From Bradyrhizobium guangxiense (GTDB taxonomy: Bacteria > Pseudomonadota > Alphaproteobacteria > Rhizobiales > Xanthobacteraceae), in contig NZ_CP022219.1 of the NCBI RefSeq assembly GCF_004114915.1, positions 3,378,501 through 3,442,500 of the forward strand: DNA of 64,000 nucleotides, in the 5' to 3' direction. Below the pieces are notes generated by a model. The model had not been told where the DNA came from. It saw nothing but the letters and a program-made list of their open reading frames with translations, and searched no databases. This document shows positions 26,995-35,759 of this stretch, in pieces. Positions within the stretch are counted from its first letter, which is position 1. Each line of letters starts with the position of its first letter. The translations under genes and the position numbers were made by a program.

Positions 26995-27270
26995 ATGAGC
27001 AACGTCATCAACAACAAGGCCCATCACCGCTTCGAGCTCGAGGTCGAGGGCTATCTCGCAACCGAGCACTACAAGCTCGACGGCAATGTGATCACCTTCG
27101 AGCACACGGACGTGCCGAAGGAGCTTGGCGGCAAGGGAGTCGGCTCGAAACTGGTGCAAGGCGCGCTCGACCAGGTCCGCGCGGCGGAATTGAAGGTCGT
27201 CCCGCAATGTCCGTTCGTGAAGGCATGGATCGAGAAGCACCCGGACTATGCGGATCTCGTGGCGGGATAA
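26995..27270 (+). CDS. small GNAT-like N-acetyltransferase (YjdJ type)
   Basis: This is a 91-residue minimal acetyltransferase-like domain starting at an ATG with GGAGA 5 bases upstream. The acetyl-CoA loop is GKGVGSKLVQGALDQ and the conserved Cys-Pro-Phe is in QCPFVKAWIEKHP. This PF14542-type family binds acetyl-CoA but substrates are mostly unknown. A paralogue of identical length is encoded at 28937-29212, about 1.7 kb downstream on the same strand. A strong hairpin follows the stop codon. Confidence 0.85.
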   Translation: MSNVINNKAHHRFELEVEGYLATEHYKLDGNVITFEHTDVPKELGGKGVGSKLVQGALDQVRAAELKVVPQCPFVKAWIEKHPDYADLVAG

Positions 27271-27274
27271 GGCA

Positions 27275-27305
27275 CAGGCCCGCCGCGCTGCAGTCGGCGG
27301 GCCTG
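27275..27305. terminator. bidirectional terminator between the acetyltransferase and SPW genes
   Basis: CAGGCCCGCCG (27275-27285) pairs with CGGCGGGCCTG (27295-27305), an 11-bp perfect stem, between two convergent genes. No strong T tract is present on either side. Confidence 0.65.
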
Positions 27306-27319
27306 CCGGTATCTATCGC

Positions 27320-27715
27320 CTATTGTCCATGCTTGAGCATGTCCTGATCGGTCAGATCCCAGTCCTGCCATAGCTGGAGCATGCCCAGCAGCACGAGCAC
27401 GGCGCCGAGACCGGTGTGATAGACGCGGAGAAAGCCGTCAGCGGAATAGCCGATGACATAGGGCGAGGCGATGAGCCACAGCCCGATGACGATCGTCGTC
27501 ACCTCCTGCCAACGCTGCAAGGCGACATATTCGAGCTGGCTGATGCCAAAGACGACCAGACCGATTGCGACCGTGTTCAAGATTGCCGTCTGATGTCCGG
27601 CGATCGCCGGATCCTGGATCGGAAACCAGGGCGAGGCCACGATCACCGCGCCGAGCAGCATCCCGCACCAGTCTTCCCATGTTCGATGAGTCTTCAAGAA
27701 ACCAAAGTCCGACAT
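27320..27715 (-). CDS. SPW-repeat membrane protein
   Basis: This is a 131-residue inner-membrane protein with four hydrophobic segments in two repeats. Each repeat carries an SPW-like motif: ASPWFPIQD after WEDWCGMLLGAVI and ASPYVIGYS after LQRWQEVTTIVIGLW. The family's function is unknown; it is common in rhizobia. The start is supported by GGAGGG 6 bases upstream. Confidence 0.8.
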   Translation of the reverse strand: MSDFGFLKTHRTWEDWCGMLLGAVIVASPWFPIQDPAIAGHQTAILNTVAIGLVVFGISQLEYVALQRWQEVTTIVIGLWLIASPYVIGYSADGFLRVYHTGLGAVLVLLGMLQLWQDWDLTDQDMLKHGQ

Positions 27716-27909
27716 CGTACCCTCCTATGACAGAGGCACACGTCGGCGGCTGGCGGTCACGACTTCCGAATGTCTTGGCGACCTTGCCGGCCGCATCCGG
27801 ACGTATGTCCTCCACAGGACGTGGGAACCGCCGGCGGCCGCGCAAGAGCGGATTTCAGGATTATTTCGGTGGCCGCGCGACGTTCGCCGGTGCTCATGCC
27901 GCACCGCAG

Positions 27910-28833
27910 CTAGAGCGCCCCAAGCTTGCTCAGCGACTCCTGCGCCGACGATAAGCCCGGCTTCAACTCCAGCGCCTTCCTAAGATCGGCGATCGCGCCC
28001 TGCTTGTCGCCGAGCCGCAGCTTAGCCTGTCCGCGATTATTCCAGGAGAACGCGTCGGACGGATCGTATTGCAGCGCCTTGTCGTAGTCCGCAACGCCGC
28101 CCCTGTAGTCGCCCTGGAACAGGCGGGCCAGGCCGCGATTGCGCCAGCCGCGGGCGTCGGTGGGCGCGAGGCGGATGGCCTCGCCATAGTCGGCCGCAGC
28201 ACGGTCGAGCTGCTCGGTGTCACGATAGACGTTGCCGCGGTCGATATAGGCGAGCAGATCGGGCGCGAGTTTGATTTGCTTCGTATAGTCGGCGAGCGCA
28301 TGGGCCATGTCGCGCTTGCGGTAATAGACGAGACCGCGACTGCCATAGGCCATGGCGTAATTCGGGTTGCGCTTGATCGCCGCATCGAAGTCGGCCAGGG
28401 CGCCGTCGAGGTCACCCTTGTTCAAGCGCGACTCGCCGCGATTGTTGTAGGCCAGCGCCGGCGACGGATCGAGCTTGATGGCTTGGTCGTAGTCGGCAAT
28501 GGCGCGATCGTAGTCGCGCTTGAACGAATAGGCGCGGCCACGATTGATGTAAGGACAGGCATAGTCCGGCGCGAGCCTGATCGCTTCGTCGAGATCGGAC
28601 AGCGCGGCGTCGAGCTCGCGCTTCTCGGTGAGGCCATGACCGCGGTTGCAATAAGCGCCGGCGAGCCTGTGGCCGCTCTCGCTCTTGGTGTCGATGACGC
28701 TCGAGCAGGCCTTGACCCGCTGGTCGGGCGTACTGGTCAGCCCCACGCAGACATCCCAGGCCGGACCGCCTTCGGCCGCCGCCGTCGAGATCAGCGCGGC
28801 AAGCAACGCCATGAGACTGAGCGTGACACGCAT
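27910..28833 (-). CDS. exported tetratricopeptide-repeat protein
   Basis: This is a 307-residue protein with a signal peptide (about residues 1-20, ending STAAAEG), a disulfide-capable stretch (VCVGL, KACSS, YCNRG), then about seven TPR units from residue 60 to the end, such as CPYINRGRAYSFKRDYDRAI and AYGSRGLVYYRKRDMAHALA. Such proteins are periplasmic scaffolds; no partner is visible. It is divergent from the second acetyltransferase gene. Confidence 0.85.
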   Translation of the reverse strand: MRVTLSLMALLAALISTAAAEGGPAWDVCVGLTSTPDQRVKACSSVIDTKSESGHRLAGAYCNRGHGLTEKRELDAALSDLDEAIRLAPDYACPYINRGRAYSFKRDYDRAIADYDQAIKLDPSPALAYNNRGESRLNKGDLDGALADFDAAIKRNPNYAMAYGSRGLVYYRKRDMAHALADYTKQIKLAPDLLAYIDRGNVYRDTEQLDRAAADYGEAIRLAPTDARGWRNRGLARLFQGDYRGGVADYDKALQYDPSDAFSWNNRGQAKLRLGDKQGAIADLRKALELKPGLSSAQESLSKLGAL

Positions 28834-28936
28834 TTTACGGATATCTCCCCTGCGGCAACCTTCCTTGGTCGCATCTTGGCAAGCACCGGTTCAGGCGCCT
28901 AGATCAGAGAGACACTGCACGTCGGAAGGATCTTGC

Positions 28937-29212
28937 ATGGCCGCATCGGTACGGGACAACAAGGACAGGAGCCGCTTCGAGCTCGATGTCGACAGCGACA
29001 TCGCCTTCGCCAATTACCGGCTGACCCCGACGGCCGTCATCATCACCCATACGGAGACACCGCGCGCACTGCGCGGCCGCGGAATCGGCTCCGAGCTGAT
29101 CAAGGGCGCGCTGGATCTGATCCGCCGCGACGGCCGGAAGGTGATCGCCGGCTGCGGCTTCGTCGTCGACTATCTCGACAGGCATCCGGAGGATGCGGAT
29201 CTGGTCGGCTGA
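28937..29212 (+). CDS. small GNAT-like N-acetyltransferase (YjdJ type), paralogue
   Basis: This is a 91-residue paralogue of the 26995-27270 gene, with the same layout: SRFELDVDSDIAFANYRL, acetyl-CoA loop GRGIGSELIKGALDLIRR, conserved Cys in AGCGFVVDYLDRHPEDADLV. GGAAGGA lies 7 bases before the ATG. Similarity to the first copy is moderate, so the duplication is old. A perfect hairpin terminator follows within 10 bases of the stop. Confidence 0.85.
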   Translation: MAASVRDNKDRSRFELDVDSDIAFANYRLTPTAVIITHTETPRALRGRGIGSELIKGALDLIRRDGRKVIAGCGFVVDYLDRHPEDADLVG

Positions 29213-29218
29213 TAGCAA

Positions 29219-29244
29219 AAGGGCCCGCGAGATCGCGGGCCCTT
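29219..29244. terminator. bidirectional terminator
   Basis: AAGGGCCCGCG (29219-29229) pairs perfectly with CGCGGGCCCTT (29234-29244) with a 4-base loop, between the convergent acetyltransferase and DUF3597 genes. Confidence 0.8.
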
Positions 29245-29265
29245 GCGGCACGACCGGGTGCTCGG

Positions 29266-29664
29266 TCAGTGCTTGATCTCGGGCGGCAGCTTGCCGCCAT
29301 TGGCGGCGAGCTTGGACATCACCTGCTTGTGCAGCCAGACGTTCATGCTGGCGGAGTCGTTCATGTCGCCACTGTAGCCGAGCTCCTTGGCGAGGTCCTT
29401 GCGCGCGGCGAGGCTGGAATCGATGTCGAGCGCCTTCATCAGGTCGACGATCGAGGTGCGCCATTCGAGCTTCTCGCCCTTGTGCACGGCCACCGCCTTG
29501 TCGACGATCGCCGCCACGTCGACCGCGGCCATGGGCGCGGCGGCTGGCGCAGATGCGCTCGGCGCAGTCCCTGCGGGCGCACTGCTCGGCGCTGTGCCAC
29601 CGGGCGCGGCGGAAGCCGGCTGGCTGCCGAAGATCGCGCTCATGATTTTCCCGAAAATGCTCAT
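29266..29664 (-). CDS. DUF3597 domain protein
   Basis: This is a 132-residue protein starting MSIFGKIMSAIFG, with GGGGAG 6 bases upstream. A flexible Ala/Pro/Gly/Thr linker (about residues 15-45) precedes the DUF3597 domain: AAIVDKAVAVHKGEKLEWRT, IVDLMKALDIDSSLAARKDL and the C-terminal GYSGDMNDSASMNVWLHKQV. The domain folds as a small helical bundle of unknown function. There is no signal peptide; the N-terminal amphipathic helix may touch a membrane. Confidence 0.85.
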   Translation of the reverse strand: MSIFGKIMSAIFGSQPASAAPGGTAPSSAPAGTAPSASAPAAAPMAAVDVAAIVDKAVAVHKGEKLEWRTSIVDLMKALDIDSSLAARKDLAKELGYSGDMNDSASMNVWLHKQVMSKLAANGGKLPPEIKH

Positions 29665-29999
29665 ATCTGCTCCCCGAAAAGGATCCGTTGGAAGGGCCTG
29701 AGTGGCACACTTATAGACCAAGTTACTGCGTAGCGCCCGCAAAGTTCCGCGAACCATCGCGCAGCATCAGCTTATCTGCGGCGAAATGACGACCGAATGA
29801 CGTTGCCGAAGTTGCGCTGCGGCATCGAATTTCACCCAAGCGTGAGGGACAGGACTCGGAAATAGGCGTACGCTTTACGTTCAGCTCGCGATGCCTTCCG
29901 GAATTCGCGTCTGGTCGGAATCGCGAAACTCGAAAATGGCGGCCGCTCGCGCCGTTTGCCGGCGCCGAATTCGGCCGCGCGGCAAGGGAGCTAGCGACC
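29665..29999. other. divergent intergenic region DUF3597 / DUF2189
   Basis: These 335 bases separate two divergent genes and must hold both promoters. The stretch is less GC-rich than coding DNA near 29700-29760. I do not recognise a specific operator, riboswitch or gene in it. Confidence 0.4.
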
Positions 30000-30908
30000 A
30001 TGGCCACACTCTACCGGGGCAATGTCCCCACGATGGGTCGGACCGCAGACGCGGCAGGACCAGTGATCCGAACCATCCAACTCTCCGATCTGCACGATGC
30101 GCTCCGGCGCGGCTGGGATGATTTCAAGGCCGTTCCGAGCCACGCCATCATCCTCTGCGTGATCTACCCGGTGCTCGGCCTCGTGCTCGCCCGCGTGGTG
30201 ATGGGCTATTCGGTGCTGCCGCTGCTGTTTCCGCTTGCCGCCGGCTTTGCGCTGATCGGCCCCTTCGCGGCGCTCGGCCTCTACGAGCTTTCCAGCCGGC
30301 GCGAACGCTATGAAGACGCCAGTGCCTGGGATGCGATGGACGTGCTGCGCTCGCCCTCGTTCGGAGCGATGCTCGGCCTCGGCACGTTGCTGCTCGCTCT
30401 GTTCGTGACCTGGGTTGCAACCGCGCAGGCGATCTACGTCGCGGCATTCGGCTATGAGGGCGTGACCGGGATATCGGACTTCGTAACGCGCGTGCTGACG
30501 ACGCAGCAAGGATGGTGGCTGATCGTGGTCGGCTGCGGCACTGGCTTCCTGTTCGCGCTCGCCGCGCTCTGCCTCAGCGCCGTGTCGTTCCCGCTGATGC
30601 TGGACCGCCATGCGGGCGCGTTCGAGGCGATGAGCACGTCGCTGCGCGTTGTCGCGAAGAACCCGGTGCCGATGGCGGCCTGGGGCTTGATCGTCGCGGT
30701 GCTGCTCGCGCTCGGCACCATTCCGGCGTTCCTCGGCCTTGCCGTGGTGATCCCCCTGCTCGGCCATGCCACCTGGCATCTCTACCGCAAGGTGATCGTC
30801 TCGGAGCCCGGCGCACGTCCGATGCCGCCCCCGCCGCATCGTCCGCGCAAACCGGCAGCCGACTTCCCGGCCAATCTCTTCCCCTGGCGCAACAGGACCG
30901 ACGCCTGA
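30000..30908 (+). CDS. DUF2189 integral membrane protein
   Basis: This is a 302-residue inner-membrane protein with about six hydrophobic segments. The DUF2189 hallmark is the N-terminal IRTIQLSDLHDALRRGWDDF followed by a first membrane helix, and the mid-protein loop YELSSRRERYEDASAWDAMD. The C terminus is cytoplasmic and proline-rich (MPPPPHRPRKP). The function is unknown; members may assist cytochrome oxidase or lipid processes but nothing here supports a choice. Confidence 0.85.
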   Translation: MATLYRGNVPTMGRTADAAGPVIRTIQLSDLHDALRRGWDDFKAVPSHAIILCVIYPVLGLVLARVVMGYSVLPLLFPLAAGFALIGPFAALGLYELSSRRERYEDASAWDAMDVLRSPSFGAMLGLGTLLLALFVTWVATAQAIYVAAFGYEGVTGISDFVTRVLTTQQGWWLIVVGCGTGFLFALAALCLSAVSFPLMLDRHAGAFEAMSTSLRVVAKNPVPMAAWGLIVAVLLALGTIPAFLGLAVVIPLLGHATWHLYRKVIVSEPGARPMPPPPHRPRKPAADFPANLFPWRNRTDA

Positions 30909-31036
30909 CGGTATCGTGACGTGCGATCCTGCCCTGCTCGGGCAGGATCGCGCTGTCGTGCGCCTTGCTTTGGCCGCGGTTCCGACCGAGATTGCTCCCC
31001 GCCGGCCAGATCGCTTCACGGAATTCATTACCTCGA

Positions 31037-31861
31037 ATGACCTCGACGATTTCTCGTCTCGCTCTCGCAGCCTTCGCCCTCTCCGCGTCAATCCTTTCCG
31101 TCCAACCAGCGTTCGCCGCGGTTGCCTGCGGTTCAGGCAATTTCGATGCCTGGCTTGCGGACTTCAAGACCGACGCTGCGGCCAAGGGCATCTCGCAACA
31201 GGCCATAGCATCGGGGCTCGCCGGCGTGACGCTGGATCAGAGCGTGCTCAACCGCGACCGCTCGCAAAAGGTCTTCACCCAGACCTTCGAGGAGTTTTCC
31301 GGCCGCATGGTGCCGCCGCGCATGCAACGCGGCTCCGACAAGATGAAGCAATACGGCTCCGTGCTGTCGCGCATCGAGCAGGCCTATGGCGTTCCCGGCG
31401 AGATCCTGGTCGCGATCTGGGGCCTGGAGACCGATTTCGGCGTCAACACCGGCAAGTTCGCCACGATCCGCTCGCTCGCAACGTTGGCCTATGACTGCCG
31501 GCGGACAGAGCAGTTTCGCGCCGAGCTGATGGATGCGCTGCGCATCGTCCAGCGCGGCGATCTCGCGCCAGCCGAGATGAAGGGCGCCTGGGCCGGTGAG
31601 CTCGGCCAGACCCAGTTCATGCCGTCATCCTGGATGAAATACGCCGTCGATTTCGACGGCAACGGCAAGCGCGATCTCCTGCACAACGCGCCCGACGTGC
31701 TCGCCTCCACTGCCAATTATCTCGCCGGCTATGGCTGGCAGAAGGGGAAGGATTGGCAGCCCGGCAGTCCTAATTTTGCGGTGCTGCAGCAGTGGAACAA
31801 GAGCGAGGTCTATTCCAAGACCGTCGCCTATTTCGCCACCCAGCTCGCCCGCGCCCCATAG
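31037..31861 (+). CDS. lytic murein transglycosylase (MltB type)
   Basis: This 274-residue periplasmic enzyme cleaves peptidoglycan glycan strands with formation of 1,6-anhydromuramic acid. I start at the ATG opening the signal peptide (MTSTISRLALAAFALSASIL to AFA). The SLT_2 domain has the catalytic glutamate in AIWGLETDFG, MKGAWAGELGQTQFMPSSW and DVLASTANYLAGYGW. It lacks the C-terminal peptidoglycan-binding domain some paralogues carry. Confidence 0.92.
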   Translation: MTSTISRLALAAFALSASILSVQPAFAAVACGSGNFDAWLADFKTDAAAKGISQQAIASGLAGVTLDQSVLNRDRSQKVFTQTFEEFSGRMVPPRMQRGSDKMKQYGSVLSRIEQAYGVPGEILVAIWGLETDFGVNTGKFATIRSLATLAYDCRRTEQFRAELMDALRIVQRGDLAPAEMKGAWAGELGQTQFMPSSWMKYAVDFDGNGKRDLLHNAPDVLASTANYLAGYGWQKGKDWQPGSPNFAVLQQWNKSEVYSKTVAYFATQLARAP

Positions 31862-31935
31862 ATCGCAATCGGCGGAACGCGTAGGGCCGATCGCCCGGCG
31901 ATCGGCCCTCTCTTGGGTCGCGTTTACCTGCCCGT

Positions 31936-32199
31936 CTACTTGGCCATGGTGGCGTGCATCGCCTTGTTCAGATGTGCGCCGCACGCAGTCATTTTGCCGT
32001 TGAGCAGTGAATCCTGCGCCGCCGCGATCTCCTTCTGCGCGACGAACTTGCTGTCACCGTCGGCCATGTTCTCGATCGCGGTTTCCGTCTTCTCCAGGTT
32101 GGCCGAGCTGCAGCCGCCCATGGCGTGCTTGGCGGCCTGGGCCGGCGCGATGGCGAGCGCGAATGTGGCAATGGCGATAACCCCGAGTAACTTCGTCAT
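31936..32199 (-). CDS. small exported protein
   Basis: This is an 87-residue protein with a signal peptide (MTKLLGVIAIATFALAIAPAQA) and GAAAGGAAAG 5-13 bases before the start. The mature 65 residues are helical with two cysteines (GGCSSANLEK and TACGAHL), possibly bridged. No family is recognised beyond similar small periplasmic proteins in Bradyrhizobium. Confidence 0.65.
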   Translation of the reverse strand: MTKLLGVIAIATFALAIAPAQAAKHAMGGCSSANLEKTETAIENMADGDSKFVAQKEIAAAQDSLLNGKMTACGAHLNKAMHATMAK

Positions 32200-32878
32200 G
32201 ATGTTACTTTCCTTCTCTTGTTCTTGAGGCAGACCCGGCGACATTGCCGACTCTGCGACATGACTTTCCTTCGAGTGCGGCAACTTGCCGCAATAAATTC
32301 ATCGCGAGAATTGCGTGATGTTGCGGACCGCGCAGAGCGGCATGCAGAAATTCTGTCCTCCATGACATCTTGGTCATCGAATCGCACGCTTGAGACGGGT
32401 GCGGCCCTGGCAAGTCCATGAATGTGGAGCTCGACCAGGCCCACCGTCCTGTCCATCGCGAAATGTGCGCCGACGCGCAGGATCCTCACTTCAGCGCCCG
32501 AATCCGCATCTCCATGTAATGAATCAATGTTCAATCAGGAGGTCGTCTTCTCATGCGATTCGCGCATGTCGGACTTGGGTTTAGAAGCTGCCCCCCCTGC
32601 TTGCCGTCGACAAGCATGCACCCTATTTCCGAGATGATCGAGATCAAAGGATGCGCCTTAAACCCGTGATTTCACGGACACTTATTGCGGCCTTCCAACG
32701 ATCTTGAGCAAGCTTTGGGCAGGAGCGCCTTCGCGTTAATCGTTCGTTACTACCGCTATGCGTTAGTCGCTTAGCTGCATCGCAACATCGGAACTTTCGC
32801 ACTGCACCACTCTCACCTATATTCATTTCAACGATGAGGCTCGAAGCAAGAGCTGAATCGAACTACAGGAGACTACCA
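32200..32878. other. 679-base region without a supported gene
   Basis: It lies between two divergent genes. Composition falls toward AT-rich at 32520-32830, with short inverted motifs but no long hairpin. Frames on the minus strand (32196-32534) and plus strand (32390-32637) have no ribosome-binding site, no domain and atypical composition. The right end leads into the strong ribosome-binding site of the DUF1127 gene. A small RNA is possible but unsupported. Confidence 0.4.
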
Positions 32879-33031
32879 ATGCTGCTCTCGCTCATCCGCA
32901 TGATCCAGGCCTTCCGGGACTATCAGCGCAATGTTGCCGAGCTGTCCCAGCTCAGCGATCGCGAGCTGGCCGATATCGGCCTCGATCGCTCGGACATCCC
33001 GCGCGTTGCCGCCGGTCAGTATCAGGGCTGA
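32879..33031 (+). CDS. DUF1127 small protein
   Basis: This is a 50-residue protein starting MLLSLIRMIQAFRDYQRN, with AGGAGA 6 bases before the ATG, then the DUF1127 core ELSQLSDRELADIGLDRSDI. Arginine-rich DUF1127 proteins of alphaproteobacteria influence phosphate metabolism and RNA turnover, and they bind RNA in Agrobacterium; the short form here keeps the core. A hairpin terminator follows 33 bases after the stop. Confidence 0.85.
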   Translation: MLLSLIRMIQAFRDYQRNVAELSQLSDRELADIGLDRSDIPRVAAGQYQG

Positions 33032-33063
33032 TATCGTCAGCCCTCAACCGGACCAACCGATAG

Positions 33064-33092
33064 CGCCCGCCTCGTGCGGGCGTCGTCGTTTC
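33064..33092 (+). terminator. terminator of the DUF1127 gene
   Basis: CGCCCGC (33064-33070) pairs with GCGGGCG (33076-33082) over a 5-base loop; a T-rich stretch (TCGTCGTTTCT) follows. Confidence 0.65.
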
Positions 33093-33156
33093 TGAAGGCA
33101 GAAAACTCGATCTCGGCGATTCCACTCCCGGCCGAAAAGCGCTACCTGTCCGCCCC

Positions 33157-34584
33157 ATGACAGGACCCCAATCCAACATCGTCCACGTGATAGGCGCCGG
33201 CCTCGCCGGCTCTGAAGCCGCCTGGCAGGTGGCAAAGGCCGGCGTGCCCGTGATGCTGCACGAGATGCGGCCGACCCGCATGACCGAAGCGCACCGCACC
33301 GACGGCCTCGCCGAGCTCGTCTGCTCCAATTCGTTCCGCTCGGACGATGCCGCCAACAATGCCGTCGGCCTCTTGCATGCGGAGATGCGCCGGCTCGGCT
33401 CGCTGATCATGCGTGCGGCCGACGCCAACCAGGTGCCCGCCGGTGGCGCGCTGGCGGTCGATCGCGACGGCTTCTCGGCGGCCGTGACCAAGGCCCTCAA
33501 CGACCACCCCCTGATCGAGATTGCCCGTGGCGAGGTCTCAGGCCTGCCGCCCGCCGAGTGGAGCAACGTGATCGTTGCCACCGGTCCCCTCACCTCCGCC
33601 CCCCTGGCCGATGCCATCCGCGAGCTGACGGACGAGAACGCGCTCGCCTTCTTCGACGCGATCGCGCCGATCGTGCACCGCGAGTCGATCGACATGTCGG
33701 TCGCCTGGTTCCAGTCGCGCTACGACAAGGTCGGCCCCGGCGGCAACGGCGCGGATTACATCAACTGCCCGATGACCAAGGAGCAGTATGACGGCTTCGT
33801 CGCCGCGCTGATCGCCGGCGAGAAAACGGAATTCAAGGAGTGGGAGACCAACACGCCCTATTTCGACGGCTGTCTGCCGATCGAAGTGATGGCGGAGCGC
33901 GGCCCCGAGACGCTGCGCCACGGTCCGATGAAGCCGGTCGGTCTCACCAACCCGCACGATCCCACCACCAAAGCCTATGCGATCGTACAGCTGCGCCAGG
34001 ACAACAAGCTCGGCACGCTCTACAACATCGTCGGCTTCCAGACGAAGCTGAAATACGGCGAGCAACAGCGCATCTTCCGGACCATTCCGGGGCTGGAGAA
34101 TGCCGAATTCGCCCGCCTCGGCGGCCTGCATCGCAACACCTTCCTCAATTCACCGAAGCTGCTCGACGGCCAGCTGCGCCTGCGTGCGCAGCCACGGCTG
34201 CGCTTTGCCGGCCAGATGACGGGCTGCGAGGGCTATGTGGAATCGGCCAGCGTCGGCCTGATCGCCGGGCTCTATGCCGCAGCGGACGCGCGTGGCGAGG
34301 CGCTTGTCAGCCCGCCGGGCACGACCGCGCTCGGATCGCTCCTTGGCCACATCACCGGCGGCCATATCGAACCCATCGAGCCGGGCACCCGCTCGTTCCA
34401 GCCGATGAACATCAATTTCGGCCTGTTCCCGCCGCTTGCGACCGTGCCGACCAAGAAGCCCGACGGCACGCGCCTGCGCGGCAACGAGAAGACGGTGGCC
34501 AAGAAGCAGGCGTTGAGCGCACGGGCGCTCGCCGATCTCGATCGCTGGATCGCCGATCACCTGCGCATTGCCGCCGCCGCGTGA
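33157..34584 (+). CDS. trmFO: methylenetetrahydrofolate-tRNA (uracil-5-)-methyltransferase
   Basis: A folate- and FAD-dependent enzyme that makes m5U54 in tRNA, 475 residues. It has the FAD motif [19 protein letters not shown] at the N terminus, [28 protein letters not shown], the later [11 protein letters not shown] and the C-terminal [12 protein letters not shown] and INFGLFPPL. Length is normal. It is 7 bases upstream of a kinase-like gene and likely shares a transcript with it. Confidence 0.95.
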   Translation: MTGPQSNIVHVIGAGLAGSEAAWQVAKAGVPVMLHEMRPTRMTEAHRTDGLAELVCSNSFRSDDAANNAVGLLHAEMRRLGSLIMRAADANQVPAGGALAVDRDGFSAAVTKALNDHPLIEIARGEVSGLPPAEWSNVIVATGPLTSAPLADAIRELTDENALAFFDAIAPIVHRESIDMSVAWFQSRYDKVGPGGNGADYINCPMTKEQYDGFVAALIAGEKTEFKEWETNTPYFDGCLPIEVMAERGPETLRHGPMKPVGLTNPHDPTTKAYAIVQLRQDNKLGTLYNIVGFQTKLKYGEQQRIFRTIPGLENAEFARLGGLHRNTFLNSPKLLDGQLRLRAQPRLRFAGQMTGCEGYVESASVGLIAGLYAAADARGEALVSPPGTTALGSLLGHITGGHIEPIEPGTRSFQPMNINFGLFPPLATVPTKKPDGTRLRGNEKTVAKKQALSARALADLDRWIADHLRIAAAA

Positions 34585-34591
34585 GTCTTCG

Positions 34592-35686
34592 ATGAGTCTT
34601 CCCAAAGACGACGCCGCAGAGCTCTCGGCGCGCTGGACCGAGGGCGTGCTGCTCAAACGCGACGTGTTCTCGACCGTCGAGCGCGGGCGCTTCCGTAGCG
34701 AGACCGGCGAGGTCGACGCCGTGCTGCGCCGACTCGACGAGGTGCCGTGGTGGTCGTTCCTGCTGGCCCGTCATCTGTTCGCCCGCGAGAAGCACGCGCT
34801 GGCGCGCGCCAAGGGCCTCAATGTCGGTCCCGAGCTGCTGTGGGCCGGGCAGCGCGCCCTGGTACGCGGCTTCGTCGACGGCGCCGCGCTGCATCTGGCC
34901 AAGCCGCATGGCGACCTCGCCTATTTCCGTTCGGCCAAGGCGGTGCTGCGCCGGCTGCGCCGCGCCGGCATCTGCCACAACGATCTTGCCAAGGAGCAGA
35001 ACTGGCTGGTCGGCCGTGACGGCCGCGCCTATGTGACCGACTTCCAGCTCGCGGCCTGCTTTGACCGCCGCAGCCGGCTCTATCGCATCCTCGCCTATGA
35101 AGACCTCCGGCACCTGCTCAAGCACAAGCGCTCCTACGCGCCCGACGCGCTGACCCCGCGGGAGCGAAAGATCCTCGCCAAGAAGTCGTTCGCGGCAAGC
35201 CTGTGGCTCGCGACCGGCAAGAAGGTCTATCGCGCCATCACGCGCGGCCTGTTCAATTTCACCGACCGCGAGGGTGGCGGCCGCAGGCTGGTGAATGATG
35301 CGCCGGTGCTGAGCGCGCTGATCCGCAAGAATCCGGCGGTGCGCGACACCGCCATCGTCGCTTTCGCCGACCGCCGCTCCGGAGTCGGCCTCTATGCCTT
35401 CGTCGAAGCCGATCAGACCACGCTCGAAGGCCAGTTGCGGAACGAGCTCACGGCCGCGAAGGGCCCGAAGCCGCCGGAACACATCCAGGTCGTGCACGCG
35501 CTGCCGCGGGACACCAGCGGCAAGCCGCGCACCGAGATCCTGCAACTGGTGGCCATGAACCAGCTGGACCTGATCGAGCCGATGATGAAGAACGAGCAGG
35601 ATCGCGCCTTCCTCAAGGACATCCTCGAACAACGGAAGAACCTGCGCGACCGCTTCAACTTCGAGGCGGACCTGCCGACGGGCTGA
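34592..35686 (+). CDS. serine/threonine kinase-like protein fused to an acyl-CoA-synthetase C-terminal domain
   Basis: This is a 364-residue protein. Residues about 20-175 read as an atypical (lipopolysaccharide/RIO-like) kinase: catalytic loop GICHNDLAKEQNWLV (His129, Asp131, Asn137) and metal-binding VTDFQLAACF (Asp150). Residues about 238-320 match the C-terminal subdomain of ANL adenylating enzymes: VLSALIRKNPAVRDTAIVAF then HALPRDTSGKPRTEIL, with the SGK lysine. The adenylation N-terminal domain is missing. This fusion is not one I know. It follows trmFO by 7 bases. The substrate is unknown; the kinase part may act on lipids or sugars and the C-terminal part may serve as a regulatory or interaction domain. 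Confidence 0.7.
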   Translation: MSLPKDDAAELSARWTEGVLLKRDVFSTVERGRFRSETGEVDAVLRRLDEVPWWSFLLARHLFAREKHALARAKGLNVGPELLWAGQRALVRGFVDGAALHLAKPHGDLAYFRSAKAVLRRLRRAGICHNDLAKEQNWLVGRDGRAYVTDFQLAACFDRRSRLYRILAYEDLRHLLKHKRSYAPDALTPRERKILAKKSFAASLWLATGKKVYRAITRGLFNFTDREGGGRRLVNDAPVLSALIRKNPAVRDTAIVAFADRRSGVGLYAFVEADQTTLEGQLRNELTAAKGPKPPEHIQVVHALPRDTSGKPRTEILQLVAMNQLDLIEPMMKNEQDRAFLKDILEQRKNLRDRFNFEADLPTG

Positions 35687-35759
35687 CGGGCTGCCCGCGC
35701 CTTGAAGCGTCCACATTGGCGATAGAGAAGCAGTCGACATTTTGGGCTCGGTGGGGGTC

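Noticed and set aside
32196..32534. A 112-codon minus-strand frame upstream of the small exported protein gene
   Set aside because: It overlaps the promoter and ribosome-binding site of the 31936-32199 gene and lacks domain or start signals.
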